Part shown: positions 1 through 8,213 of the stretch, in pieces
Numbering within the stretch: position 1 is the stretch's first letter
Layout: each line of letters starts with the position of its first letter
Origin: JADCGM01 sp943368345
GTDB lineage: Bacteria; Pseudomonadota; Alphaproteobacteria; Sphingomonadales; Sphingomonadaceae
NCBI GenBank assembly: GCA_943368345.1
Contig: CALRKY020000022.1
Span: forward strand, 1-51,575
DNA: 51,575 nt
Reading direction: 5' to 3'
The notes under the pieces: model-generated
What the model was told of the DNA's origin: nothing
Database searches by the model: none
The model's input: only the letters and a program-made list of their open reading frames with translations
Position numbers and translations under genes: made by a program

Positions 1-2
1 GG

Positions 3-818
3 GAAGATGACAAGCGCGCGCGCCTCATCAGAACCGCAAAGGGTAAGCTGGTCACTAAGTCGGCCAAGCACGAAGCAAAAATGCTCGCGAGTAGGCTTGA
101 AGACCGTCGCCAGCCGCCAGCTTCTCTTGCGTCCCAACGGTACATGCGAAAGCACCGGGCTCGTGTGGCAGGATGGTTGTGGTGGCTACATTGCAATCCG
201 GACCTACCTCAGTGCGCCTTTTTCACCATCCTTCCTGATCGATGGCGCATTGCTGCAGAAGACTTGGCGCTCATTGATCCCAATGCCCTACTCGAAGGGT
301 TGCGCGCTGATATCAACCGCGTCCTCCCAAAGGGGATCGGTGGCTACCTTTTCGCCTGCCTTCACGGTGAATTCGTGGAGAGTGTGACGGGCGGCTATTT
401 TGATATCCATGTGCACGGGCTGGCGTGCGGGCGGTTCGTTGCTGCCATCGACAGCCTCCGCCACCGGCCAAAGTATCACCCGAAAAGCTGGTCAAAGCCT
501 GGCGACCGGGCGAAGTTTCCTCGTGTGCGCGTCAGCAGGGGGCCCTTGACCAACCTCCCAAAACCCATGACGTACTGCGTCCAGGCCTTCTGGCCCGCAA
601 AGGCGATGACCAAGCGTGGCTCCATCAAAACGCAGCGCGGCCAGCGTCGCCGCATCCCGGAGCCATTCCACACGCAGCTGCTAATTTGGCTCGACCGTTG
701 GAAGTTGCAGGACATCACGTTGCTGATGGGGATTCGGGCAACCAAAAAGGGCCTACAGCCGGGCAAGAAATCGTACACGAATGAATCGGATGATAGCGAT
801 AACTTGATGCTCGAATAG
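3..818 (+). CDS. HUH-endonuclease-like replication or mobilisation protein, 5' partial
   Basis: The frame is open from the window edge, so the true start probably lies upstream. An internal ATG at 81 gives 245 aa. Near the middle is a His-hydrophobic-His core (FDIHVHGLA) after a GGY strand, as in motif 2 of HUH single-strand nucleases. An earlier FFTILP strand could be motif 1, and a later Tyr-containing MTYCVQAFWP segment could carry the catalytic Tyr, though YHPKS is another candidate. The tail is basic and then acidic. HUH proteins nick DNA in rolling-circle replication, conjugation or transposition. The gene is followed by a gene-free stretch with short repeats, which suits the edge of a mobile element. 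I did not recognise a specific family; the HUH call is an inference from the motif alone. Confidence 0.4.
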   Translation, partial: EDDKRARLIRTAKGKLVTKSAKHEAKMLASRLEDRRQPPASLASQRYMRKHRARVAGWLWWLHCNPDLPQCAFFTILPDRWRIAAEDLALIDPNALLEGLRADINRVLPKGIGGYLFACLHGEFVESVTGGYFDIHVHGLACGRFVAAIDSLRHRPKYHPKSWSKPGDRAKFPRVRVSRGPLTNLPKPMTYCVQAFWPAKAMTKRGSIKTQRGQRRRIPEPFHTQLLIWLDRWKLQDITLLMGIRATKKGLQPGKKSYTNESDDSDNLMLE

Positions 819-929
819 GGTCGGGGATGACTAGGATCATGGGAAATAACGCTGTATACTGACAACACAGCGTAGCCGCGCTTTTTCCTATCGACCCTGG
901 CAGCGCAGGTCAGCCCCTGACGGCCTAGG

Positions 930-961
930 AAAATGCCAATGCCGCTCTGAAAAATGCCGAT
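930..961 (+). repeat. two-copy direct repeat AAAATGCC[A/G]AT
   Basis: Copies lie at 930-940 (AAAATGCCAAT) and 951-961 (AAAATGCCGAT), exactly 21 bp apart, or two helical turns. They sit 3' of the HUH-like gene. They could be iteron-like protein-binding sites, but with only two copies chance cannot be excluded. Confidence 0.35.
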
Positions 962-1120
962 CTGGGCGACCGCTTCACCTCTGGAACCGGGCCACCCAGA
1001 TCGGTGCACGCTCCAGGTCGGCGCAAATTTTATATTTGAATCAGCCTGAATTCCTCTCAGCAGGCCCGCATGGGGGCCATTTTGGGGGCTTTCCCGAAAC
1101 CAATCTAAATTTTATAGCTT

Positions 1121-1144
1121 TAGATCAGTTATTTAGATGATCTA
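1121..1144. repeat. inverted repeat TAGATCA / TGATCTA
   Basis: Two perfect 7-bp arms (1121-1127 and 1138-1144) flank a 10-nt AT-rich spacer. There is no T tract, so this is not an obvious terminator. It could be a recombinase or regulator site at the edge of the accessory DNA. Confidence 0.4.
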
Positions 1145-1355
1145 GTCGATTCCCTCATCCGCACCATCTTTATTGATTTTGCGGTTTAGTTTCAACCTAT
1201 TGGGTGGTGCCGTCCCGCCGGAGCAGGATGTGCAACCCCGGTCATCGGACCGCCGACGCTGCTCCGCTACGATGGATGGTGATTTCCAACACGGGCTCGT
1301 TCTGCCATTCATTCTGAAGGGTCAATTGCAAGCCGAGGCAAAATGTCTGGCTCGG

Positions 1356-1385
1356 TTGACAGATTTTTGCCCGGTGCCATCTACA
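1356..1385 (+). promoter_or_regulatory. sigma70-type promoter candidate for the MBL hydrolase gene
   Basis: A perfect -35 TTGACA (1356-1361) is followed 17-18 bp later by a weak -10 (TCTACA, 1380-1385). The expected transcription start falls at or just beside the ATG at 1390. No Shine-Dalgarno sequence is visible, so the mRNA may be leaderless. Confidence 0.4.
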
Positions 1386-1389
1386 CACT

Positions 1390-2049
1390 ATGACCAATCG
1401 TCCCCTCAACGCCGTCATCGTGCCGGTGACGGCCTTTCAGCAGAATTGCACCTTGCTCTGGTGCACCAAAACCATGCGGGGGGCGTTTGTTGATCCGGGC
1501 GGTGACCTTGACCGGTTGATGGCGACGGCGGACAAGCACGGCGTGACCATTGAAAAATTGCTGGTGACCCACGGTCATGTCGATCACTGCGGCGAAACCG
1601 GCGTTCTGGCCGAAAGGCTGGGGGTGAAGATTGAGGGTCCCCACCCGGATGACAAATTCTGGATCGACATGAACCCGCAGGCCGGGGCGCAATATGGAAT
1701 GGCTGGAGCCGCGGCCTTCACGCCGGATCGCTGGCTCGCCGACGGCGACCAGGTGACGGTCGGTGACCTGACGCTCGACGTCTATCACTGCCCGGGCCAC
1801 ACGCCGGGGCATGTGGTGTTCCACCATCCCGAATCAAACCTCGCCATCGTTGGCGACGTGCTATTCCAGGGCTCGGTCGGGCGCACGGATTTTCCGAAGG
1901 GCGATTTCCAGTCTCTGGTGAAATCAATCACCGGTCGGCTTTGGCCGCTGGGCGACGCGACCCAGTTTGTGCCGGGCCATGGGCCGATGTCGACGTTCGG
2001 GGCGGAGCGGAAATCCAACCCCTATGTCTCGGATGCAGCGCTCGCCTAA
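1390..2049 (+). CDS. MBL-fold hydrolase, glyoxalase II-like (YcbL/GloC type)
   Basis: This 219-aa metallo-beta-lactamase-fold protein carries the metal motif THGHVDH at residues 60-66, with further ligands in PGHTPGH (H137, H141), at D156 and at H197 in PGHGP. The short length, without the C-terminal substrate domain of classical glyoxalase II, matches the YcbL/GloC group. Members of that group hydrolyse S-lactoylglutathione and related thioesters in the cytoplasm. The gene is convergent with the MAPEG gene and overlaps its 3' end by 4 bp. The substrate is inferred from the family; a broader thioesterase role is possible. No ribosome binding site precedes the ATG. Confidence 0.85.
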   Translation: MTNRPLNAVIVPVTAFQQNCTLLWCTKTMRGAFVDPGGDLDRLMATADKHGVTIEKLLVTHGHVDHCGETGVLAERLGVKIEGPHPDDKFWIDMNPQAGAQYGMAGAAAFTPDRWLADGDQVTVGDLTLDVYHCPGHTPGHVVFHHPESNLAIVGDVLFQGSVGRTDFPKGDFQSLVKSITGRLWPLGDATQFVPGHGPMSTFGAERKSNPYVSDAALA

Positions 2050-2441
2050 CCCAGGCTGGTAACGACGATGATCAAGGCCCAGGCGCTCAGGATCAGCAGG
2101 CTGAGCCAGGTCGCCGCGGTGCCGAAAATCCGGAAGCCGTTGGGCGATGGCCGCCCCATGCCGATGGCGTGGGAGGTGCGCGCTGCGATGATCAATGCCG
2201 ATGTCACCCCCAGCATGACATGATAGCCGGTCCGATATTCGATCAGCGCCATCAGGATCAGCAGGACCGGGACATATTCGGTGAAATTTGCCTGGCTGCG
2301 GATCCGGACCAGAAGGTCGGCGTTGCCCCCGTCACCAAGGCCGATATGCACCGCCCGGCGAATCTGACTGACCCGGTAACTCAACACCAACAGCAGCAGG
2401 CCGAGAATCGCCGTGGTGAATGTTGTAACTTCCAGCTTCAT
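2046..2441 (-). CDS. MAPEG-family membrane protein
   Basis: A 131-aa protein with four hydrophobic segments (about residues 5-25, 55-70, 75-95 and 108-130). The N-terminal helix followed by SYRVSQIRR, and the NFTEYVPVLLILMALIEYR segment, are typical of MAPEG proteins (membrane-associated eicosanoid/glutathione metabolism; bacterial YecN-like). The ATG at 2441 is chosen because a GGGGGAG Shine-Dalgarno lies just upstream; the longer open frame upstream lacks family character. The likely role is glutathione-dependent detoxification at the inner membrane, but bacterial members of this type have few proven functions. Confidence 0.85.
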   Translation of the reverse strand: MKLEVTTFTTAILGLLLLVLSYRVSQIRRAVHIGLGDGGNADLLVRIRSQANFTEYVPVLLILMALIEYRTGYHVMLGVTSALIIAARTSHAIGMGRPSPNGFRIFGTAATWLSLLILSAWALIIVVTSLG

Positions 2442-2634
2442 GGTGTTTCTCCCCCGGGTTCGGCATAATATAGCATGAAACTGTGCGGCAATGCCGCCTT
2501 GATGGGAAGATCCAGCTGTCGCGGACTTGCAATGCGGGGCAAAATGAATAATAGCCCGCGCTCGATTGGATCGGTCGCGCTGCTGGAACCGCGCGGCTGC
2601 CTCCCAACTACAATTAGACGAGAACAGGTGCCGA

Positions 2635-2814
2635 ATGGCCGTCCCAAAGCGAAAAACGTCCCCCTCCAAGCGCAACATGCGCCGCAGCCACCACGGTCTG
2701 GTTGCCGCATCGTTCCAGGAATGCCCCAATTGCGGCGAGCTGAAGCTGCCGCATCACATTTGCGGATCCTGCGGACATTACAACAACCGCGAGGTTGTCG
2801 AGGCGAAGGCTTAG
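2635..2814 (+). CDS. rpmF: 50S ribosomal protein L32
   Basis: A 59-aa basic protein starting MAVPKRKTSPSKRN with a zinc ribbon C30-x2-C33 and C43-x2-C46, which is the cysteine-containing form of L32. The ATG at 2635 gives the canonical N-terminus; upstream in-frame sequence does not belong. A TACAAT box at 2609-2614 is a plausible -10, though the -35 is weak. rpmF directly before plsX-fabH is the classical bacterial order linking ribosome and fatty-acid synthesis genes, and the 56-nt gap suggests co-transcription. Confidence 0.97.
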   Translation: MAVPKRKTSPSKRNMRRSHHGLVAASFQECPNCGELKLPHHICGSCGHYNNREVVEAKA

Positions 2815-2870
2815 GGCTCCGTCCCGAGCCGCATTGTGCAAACGCCAGCAGTCTTGACCGCTAACCCTTC

Positions 2871-3905
2871 ATGAGCGCCACCCCGGTCATTGCACTGGAC
2901 GTGATGGGCGGTGACGGCGGTCCGTCAGTCACCATAGCCGCTGCCGAAATCGCGCACCGCCGCTATCCCAAGCTGCGGTTCCGGCTCTATGGCCGCGAGG
3001 ACCTGATCCGCGCCGAATTGGCGAAGGCTCCGCGCATCGCCAAAGACGCGGTGATCATTCACGCCGAGGACGAGATTCTGGGCACCGACAAGCCCAGCCA
3101 GGTGCTGCGCCGGGCGCGGCATTCCTCCATGGGGCTGGCGATCGATGCGGTGAAAGCCGGTGAAGCGCTGGCAGCGGTTTCGGCGGGCAATACCGGTGCG
3201 TTGATGGCCATTGCCAAGATGGGCCTGAAAACCATGCCGGGGATTCACCGGCCGGCGCTCGTGGCGCTGATGCCGACGATGAAGTCCGAATCGGTGATGC
3301 TCGACCTCGGTGCCAATGCCGAATGCGACGAGAATAACCTGCTGCAATTTGCGGTAATGGGCGCGGCCTTTGCCCGGGTGATGCTGGGATTGAAGCGCCC
3401 GACTGTCGCCCTGCTCAATATCGGCGAAGAAGATCTGAAGGGCACGCACGAGTTGAAGGCCGCCGCCGCCATGTTGCGCGCGGCCGACCTGCCGCTGGAG
3501 TTCGTCGGGTTCACCGAGGGTGACAAGATCGGGCGCGGCGAGATTGATGTGATCGTCACCGACGGCTTTACCGGCAATGTGGCGCTCAAAACCGCCGAAG
3601 GTACCGCCAAACTGGTGGTCTCGCTGCTGGCCGATGCATTCCGGTCGTCTGCCCTGACCAAGGTCGGCTACCTGATGTCCCGTCCTGCGCTGCGGGCACT
3701 CGGCAAGCATCTCGACCCGAACAATCACAATGGCGCGGTGTTTCTTGGGTTGAACGGTATCGTGGTGAAGAGCCACGGGTCGGCAACCGCCAAAGGCGTG
3801 GCCAATGCCATCGGTGTGGCCCATGACCTTATTATGGGCGACATCGCCCGCCGCATCGCCAGCGATCTCGCCAGCGTCCCGTCTCCAGTGGTAGCGGACG
3901 CATGA
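2871..3905 (+). CDS. plsX: phosphate acyltransferase PlsX
   Basis: At 344 aa this is the usual length for PlsX, which makes acyl-phosphate from acyl-ACP and phosphate to start phospholipid synthesis. It opens with the diagnostic DVMGGD (residues 10-15) and has the SAGNTGALMA loop (104-113) and the GFTGNVALK segment. It is a soluble enzyme acting at the membrane face. Its TGA overlaps the fabH ATG (ATGA), so the two genes are translationally coupled. Confidence 0.97.
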   Translation: MSATPVIALDVMGGDGGPSVTIAAAEIAHRRYPKLRFRLYGREDLIRAELAKAPRIAKDAVIIHAEDEILGTDKPSQVLRRARHSSMGLAIDAVKAGEALAAVSAGNTGALMAIAKMGLKTMPGIHRPALVALMPTMKSESVMLDLGANAECDENNLLQFAVMGAAFARVMLGLKRPTVALLNIGEEDLKGTHELKAAAAMLRAADLPLEFVGFTEGDKIGRGEIDVIVTDGFTGNVALKTAEGTAKLVVSLLADAFRSSALTKVGYLMSRPALRALGKHLDPNNHNGAVFLGLNGIVVKSHGSATAKGVANAIGVAHDLIMGDIARRIASDLASVPSPVVADA

Positions 3906-4882
3906 GCGCGGTGATCCGCTCCCGCATCATTGGCACCGGCAGTTATCTGCCCTCGCGTATCGTATCCAATGCCGAACTGGCGGCCCAAGTCGACACCTCC
4001 GATGACTGGATCGTCGCCAGAACCGGCATCCGGCAGCGGGCGATTGCCGCCGACGGTGAATTTACCTCCGATCTGGCGGTGGCAGCGGCGCATAAGGCAC
4101 TGGCCGCGGCAGGCTGCACGGCGAACGACATTGACCTGATCATTGTTGCCACCGCGACGCCTGATCAAACCTTTCCGGCGGTGGCAACCGTGGTGCAGCA
4201 CAAGCTCGGCATGATCAGCGGCGTGGCCTTCGATGTTGCCGCAGTCTGCTCCGGTTACCTCTACGCGCTGACCGTCGCCGATGCGATGCTGCGCGCCGGT
4301 CAGGGACGTCATGCGCTGGTGATCGGTGCTGAACGGTTCAGCAACCTGCTGGACTGGGAAGACCGGACGACCTGCGTGCTGTTTGGCGACGGCGCCGGTG
4401 CCACTGTCCTGCGTGCCGACACCGGGCAGGGATTGGCCACAGACAAGGGCATCCTTGCGGCCCGGCTGCATTCGGACGGTCGCTACAACGATCTGCTCTA
4501 CGTCGACGGCGGCCCAGGTTCGACCGGAACCGTCGGCAAGCTGCGAATGAAGGGCAAGGAAGTTTTCCGCCACGCCGTCACCAATCTTGCGAACGTCATG
4601 ACCGAAACATTGGACGCTGCCGGATTGACCGCCGCCGATGTCGCCTGGGTGATCCCGCATCAGGCCAATTTGCGGATTCTGGAGGGCACGGCCAAGAAAC
4701 TGGCGCTGCCGCTGGAGCGGGTTGTCGTCACGGTGGACCAGCACGCCAACACCTCCGCCGCGTCCGTCCCACTGGCGCTCGATATGGCAGTGCGGGATGG
4801 ACGGATCAAGGACGGCGATCTGTTGCTGCTGGAGGCGATGGGCGGCGGCTTCACCTGGGGGGCTGCGGCCGTTCGCTGGTAG
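3902..4882 (+). CDS. fabH: beta-ketoacyl-ACP synthase III
   Basis: A 326-aa KAS III, which condenses acetyl-CoA with malonyl-ACP to begin fatty-acid elongation. The full catalytic triad is visible: C116 in AAVCSGYLYA, H253 in IPHQANLRI and N283 in HANTSAASVP. The last motif and the C-terminal GGGFTWGAA are family hallmarks. The gene overlaps plsX by 4 nt. An 85-nt gap with a small AGCGC/GCGCT hairpin (4890-4906) separates it from ihfA. Confidence 0.97.
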   Translation: MSAVIRSRIIGTGSYLPSRIVSNAELAAQVDTSDDWIVARTGIRQRAIAADGEFTSDLAVAAAHKALAAAGCTANDIDLIIVATATPDQTFPAVATVVQHKLGMISGVAFDVAAVCSGYLYALTVADAMLRAGQGRHALVIGAERFSNLLDWEDRTTCVLFGDGAGATVLRADTGQGLATDKGILAARLHSDGRYNDLLYVDGGPGSTGTVGKLRMKGKEVFRHAVTNLANVMTETLDAAGLTAADVAWVIPHQANLRILEGTAKKLALPLERVVVTVDQHANTSAASVPLALDMAVRDGRIKDGDLLLLEAMGGGFTWGAAAVRW

Positions 4883-4967
4883 TTGGCGCAGCGCTGAAGT
4901 TGCGCTAACTTCCAGACAGTTGCGTTTCTGGCCGAGTCGGTGCTGCGTTAAATCGATGGGGGGATGA

Positions 4968-5261
4968 ATGGCTGCACGAACATTGACGCGCGCGGACCTG
5001 AGCGATGCGGTGCACGGCGAGATTGGCCTGTCGCGCGCGGACTCGGCTTTGCTGGTGGAGCAGGTGCTCGACACCGTCGGCGACGCGCTGCTCAACGGCA
5101 GCAATGTCAAGATTTCTTCGTTCGGGACCTTTGTGCTCCGCAAGAAGGGGCAACGGATCGGGCGCAACCCCAAGACCGGGGTTGAAGTGCCAATCGAACC
5201 GCGCACCGTACTGACATTCCGCCCCAGCCAGCTGATGCGCGACAAGATCAACAAGCACTGA
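4968..5261 (+). CDS. ihfA: integration host factor subunit alpha
   Basis: A 97-aa HU/IHF-family DNA-bending protein with the family core GRNPKTGVEVPI at about residues 64-75, where the beta-arm inserts into the minor groove. The conserved ISSFGTF segment precedes it. The alpha-subunit call rests on TGVEVPIEPR and on the neighbours; ihfA followed by a merR-type gene is common in alphaproteobacteria. The merR ATG follows 2 nt after the stop. Confidence 0.93.
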   Translation: MAARTLTRADLSDAVHGEIGLSRADSALLVEQVLDTVGDALLNGSNVKISSFGTFVLRKKGQRIGRNPKTGVEVPIEPRTVLTFRPSQLMRDKINKH

Positions 5262-5263
5262 TC

Positions 5264-5617
5264 ATGGTTCCAAAGTCGCCCGACGCGTTTCGCACCATTA
5301 GCGAGGTCTCCGACGGGCTTGGGGTGCCGCAGCATGTCCTAAGGTTCTGGGAAACAAAATTCCCGTCGATCAAGCCGCTGAAGCGCGGCGGCAACCGCCG
5401 TTATTATCGCCCGGAAGATGTCGCTCTGCTGCAATCGATCAACCGGTTGCTGTACAGCGACGGCTATACCATCAAGGGCGTGCAGAAACTCCTGAAGGAT
5501 CGGGGCGCAAAAGACCTGTCCGTCGCCGCGCCGGTCGAGGCGGTGGTCGCGCCGGTTGACCGGACGGCGGAACTGCGCGCGATCCGCGACAGTCTTGTCA
5601 CCGCGCTCGCGGCCTGA
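5264..5617 (+). CDS. MerR-family transcriptional regulator
   Basis: A 117-aa regulator with a single N-terminal MerR winged helix (about residues 10-80). The recognition region is QHVLRFWETKFP and the wing is GGNRRYYRPEDV. The short Ala/Val-rich C-terminus has no cysteine metal-binding motif, so it is not a typical metal sensor. It begins 2 nt after ihfA and its own TGA lies 3 nt before the GTG of the ParA-type gene, so all three are probably one transcript. The target is unknown. Confidence 0.9.
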   Translation: MVPKSPDAFRTISEVSDGLGVPQHVLRFWETKFPSIKPLKRGGNRRYYRPEDVALLQSINRLLYSDGYTIKGVQKLLKDRGAKDLSVAAPVEAVVAPVDRTAELRAIRDSLVTALAA

Positions 5618-5620
5618 TTT

Positions 5621-6352
5621 GTGAAAACCGTCGCGGTTTTCAGCGTCAAGGGCGGCGTCGGCAAAACAGCGATTGCCGTCAATCTGGCCCATGCCGCCGC
5701 ATCGGTGTCCGGACGCAAGACGCTGTTGTGGGATCTCGATGCGCAAGGGGCGGCCAGCTACATGCTGCGGGTTGCACCAAAAACCGGGGGCGCGCGCAAA
5801 TTGTTCGCTGCCAAGTCGGACCTGACCGATCATATTCTGGCGACCGACCATCCCAACCTCGACGTGCTTCCTGCCGACAAATCGTTGCGACAGCTGGAGC
5901 GGACGCTGGCGGAAGAGGGTGGCGACAAGCAACTGAAGCGCCTGCTGAAGGGCCTTGGCGATGACTATGACCGGATCGTCCTCGATTGCCCGCCGGGCCT
6001 TGGCCAATTGGCCGAACAGGTGTTCGAAGCCGCTGACCTGATCGTTGCGCCAGAAGTGCCCTCGCCGCTGTCGGCCCGCGCGCTCGAGCAATTGCGGGCG
6101 CATCTTGCCAAGCACCGCAAGGGCAAACCGCCGATCATTCCGGTATTTTCCATGGTGGATCGCCGCCGCAAACTGCACGCGCAGGCCATTGCCGCTGCAC
6201 CGGCGCAGGTCGCGATTCCCTATGCGACCGGCATCGAACAGATGGCGGTCCACCGTGCGCCAATAGCCGAGCTCGCCCCCAAGGCCGCCCCCGCCAAGGC
6301 CTTTGCCGACCTCTGGCGACAGGTGGAACTCGCCCTGCTCGGCAGGTCTTAA
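5621..6352 (+). CDS. ParA/MinD-type ATPase
   Basis: A 243-aa P-loop ATPase starting at GTG. It has the deviant Walker A KGGVGKT (residues 10-16, with the signature lysine K10), a LLWDLDAQGA A'-type motif and a Walker B-like IVLDCPPGL. There is no N-terminal DNA-binding extension, and no ParB or MinE gene lies alongside. It is therefore an orphan ParA/Mrp-like ATPase, perhaps positioning a cellular cargo. Coupling to ihfA-merR is by short spacing. It is convergent with fghA, with a GTTCG/CGAAC palindrome at 6360-6371 between them. Confidence 0.85.
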   Translation: MKTVAVFSVKGGVGKTAIAVNLAHAAASVSGRKTLLWDLDAQGAASYMLRVAPKTGGARKLFAAKSDLTDHILATDHPNLDVLPADKSLRQLERTLAEEGGDKQLKRLLKGLGDDYDRIVLDCPPGLGQLAEQVFEAADLIVAPEVPSPLSARALEQLRAHLAKHRKGKPPIIPVFSMVDRRRKLHAQAIAAAPAQVAIPYATGIEQMAVHRAPIAELAPKAAPAKAFADLWRQVELALLGRS

Positions 6353-6385
6353 GGCATAGGTTCGACCGAACGATCGCTCAAATGT

Positions 6386-7216
6386 CTACCCCAACCTCTC
6401 CCGGTGCCAGCGGAGGTGGTCCTCGATGAAGCTGGCGATGAAATAATAGCTGTGGTCGTAGCCGGGCTGCATCCGAAGGGTGAGCGGGATACCGGCGTCG
6501 TCGCAGGCCTTGGCCAGCAGTTCGGGTCGTAGCTGATTGGCGAGAAAGGGGTCGGCGCCGCCCTGATCGACGAGCAGGGCGGGTACGCGTGCACCGTCCT
6601 CGATCAACGCCACGGCATCATGTGTCCGCCATTTCGCACGGTCTGCCCCGAGATAGGCCGTCAGCGCTTTCTCCCCCCATGGCACTTGCGAGGGCGCTAC
6701 GATGGGGGAGAAGGCGGAGACTGAACGATATTGACCGGGCGCGGAGAGGCCAATTGTCAGCGCGCCGTGGCCACCCATAGAATGGCCGGTGATGCCTTGG
6801 GCGGACATGTCGGCGGGAAAATGATTGGCCAGAAGCTGCGGGAGTTCCCGGGTGACATAGCTGTGCATCCGGAAATGCGGCGACCAGGGCGCTTCGGTCG
6901 CATCGACATAAAAGCCGGCGCCCTGTCCCAGATCATAGGCCTCGTCATCGGCGACACCGTCACCGCGCGGCGAGGTGTCGGGCGCGACGAGCATCAGCCC
7001 AAGTTCGGCGGCAACGCGCTGGGCGCCGGCCTTGACCGTGAAATTCTCTTCCGTACAGGTCAGACCGGCGAGGAACCACAGGACCGGGAACGGGCCATCG
7101 CCGGGAGGTGTGAACACCGCAAAGCGCATCGGCGTTCCCGTCTCGGTCGAGGTGTGGCGATAGAAGCCCTGGGTGCCACCAAAACACTGGGCTGAGGAAA
7201 TGGTTTCGAATGGCAT
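6386..7216 (-). CDS. fghA: S-formylglutathione hydrolase
   Basis: A 276-aa esterase-D-type serine hydrolase that splits S-formylglutathione to formate and glutathione in formaldehyde detoxification. The nucleophile S146 lies in GHSMGGHGA, with D222 in GGADPF and H255 in GYDHSYYF. The ENFTVKAGAQ segment is typical of the family. It follows trhO with a 3-nt gap on the same strand. No glutathione-dependent formaldehyde dehydrogenase is in view. Confidence 0.93.
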   Translation of the reverse strand: MPFETISSAQCFGGTQGFYRHTSTETGTPMRFAVFTPPGDGPFPVLWFLAGLTCTEENFTVKAGAQRVAAELGLMLVAPDTSPRGDGVADDEAYDLGQGAGFYVDATEAPWSPHFRMHSYVTRELPQLLANHFPADMSAQGITGHSMGGHGALTIGLSAPGQYRSVSAFSPIVAPSQVPWGEKALTAYLGADRAKWRTHDAVALIEDGARVPALLVDQGGADPFLANQLRPELLAKACDDAGIPLTLRMQPGYDHSYYFIASFIEDHLRWHRERLG

Positions 7217-7219
7217 GAG

Positions 7220-8209
7220 TCAGACGGCCTTTGTAGCGGAAGTTTGGGCAGCGCCGACATGCGCGGTACCGCGCGCTTCGGCAAGTCGGGTTTGGCGTTC
7301 GCGCTCGGCGTAACCGGCGCGTTGCGCGTCGGTGCGGGTCGCGTAACAGGCCGGGCAGCTGATCCCTGCCGCGTAAAGATTCGAAGCGCGGCTTTTCGCA
7401 TCCAACGGGGTGCGGCAAGCGCGGCAAAGTTCGTGGTTTCCCTTTGCCAGCCCGTGCCCAACCGTGACGCGTTCATCGAAGACGAAACACTCGCCGTCCC
7501 ACAGGCTTTGATCGGCAGGCACTGTCTCAAGATATTTGAGGATGCCACCGTTCAGATGATAGATTTCGTCCAACCCTTCGGATTTCAGGAAAGCGGTGGC
7601 TTTCTCGCAGCGGATGCCGCCGGTGCAGAACATCGCGACCTTGGGTACCGGGCCCTGACCGAGCAAGGCCTCCCGGTGGGCGCGGAACCAGGCCGGAAAT
7701 TCGCGGAAGGATTTGGTCTTTGGGTCGATGGCCCCGGCAAAGCTGCCGACCGCGACCTCATAGTCATTGCGGGTATCGATCAGGATCGTCCCGGGCTCGG
7801 CGATCAGCGCGTTCCAATCGGCGGCATCGACATAATGGCCAACGTCCACCAGCGGGTTGATGTCCGGCTCCCCCATTGTGACGATTTCGCGCTTGATCCG
7901 CACCTTCATGCGGTGAAAGGGCATCCTGGCCGCAAACGATGTCTTGACCTCGAGGTCGGCACAGCCGGGAAGGGTCCGGATATGGGCGAGGATAGGGTCC
8001 ATGGCCGCGCTGGCCCCGGCGATGGTACCGTTGATCCCCTCCGGCGCGATCAGTAGTGTGCCCTTGATGCCATGCTCGCTGCAAATACGAGCTAGGTCGT
8101 CGCGCACGGCGGCGCAGTCGGCAAAGCGGGTGAAGCGATAGAGCGCGGCGATGCGGATCGGGGGATTGCCCTCAAATGCCTCACCGCGCTCCATCACGTC
8201 GTCCGTCAA
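7220..8209 (-). CDS. trhO: tRNA U34 5-hydroxylation protein TrhO (rhodanese-like)
   Basis: A 329-aa UPF0176/YceA protein. The N-terminal acylphosphatase-like domain (about 17-110) contains GTLLIAPEGINGTIAG. The rhodanese domain follows with active cysteine C185 in CTGGIRCEK. A C-terminal zinc-type module has C-x2-C pairs (CRAC and CPAC). The family performs O2-dependent 5-hydroxylation of U34 in tRNA. The upstream VOC gene ends 4 nt before its ATG, so VOC, trhO and fghA appear co-transcribed. Confidence 0.93.
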   Translation of the reverse strand: MTDDVMERGEAFEGNPPIRIAALYRFTRFADCAAVRDDLARICSEHGIKGTLLIAPEGINGTIAGASAAMDPILAHIRTLPGCADLEVKTSFAARMPFHRMKVRIKREIVTMGEPDINPLVDVGHYVDAADWNALIAEPGTILIDTRNDYEVAVGSFAGAIDPKTKSFREFPAWFRAHREALLGQGPVPKVAMFCTGGIRCEKATAFLKSEGLDEIYHLNGGILKYLETVPADQSLWDGECFVFDERVTVGHGLAKGNHELCRACRTPLDAKSRASNLYAAGISCPACYATRTDAQRAGYAERERQTRLAEARGTAHVGAAQTSATKAV

Positions 8210-8213
8210 TCGC

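Larger units (their letters stand above)
819..1355. other. gene-free junction
   Basis: No convincing gene is seen here. The stretch holds a small inverted repeat (CGCTGT and ACAGCG arms around 850-872), the direct repeat at 930-961, a G-rich tract near 1072-1091 and an AT-rich inverted repeat at 1121-1144. Composition shifts from AT-rich (about 1020-1190) to the GC-rich core from about 1200. It looks like the seam between an accessory element and the chromosome. Confidence 0.5.

Noticed and set aside
1146..1168. A tRNA 3'-end-like string (TCGATTCCCTCATCCGCACCA) that could mark an att site
   Set aside because: From the T-loop-like TCGATT to ACCA there are 11 nt instead of the 12 needed for T-stem plus acceptor, and no upstream tRNA body is present. 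It may still be a degraded att remnant but is not callable.
4890..4906. AGCGC/GCGCT hairpin between fabH and ihfA as a terminator
   Set aside because: Only five base pairs and no T run, so it is unlikely to stop transcription; co-transcription is as likely.
3725..5335. A 536-codon minus-strand frame opposite plsX, fabH and ihfA
   Set aside because: It is the antisense shadow of three firmly identified genes in GC-rich DNA and shows no domain pattern.
6360..6371. Palindrome GTTCG-AC-CGAAC between the parA-type gene and fghA as a terminator
   Set aside because: A 2-nt loop cannot form a stable hairpin and there is no T tract; it could be a protein site but nothing supports it.
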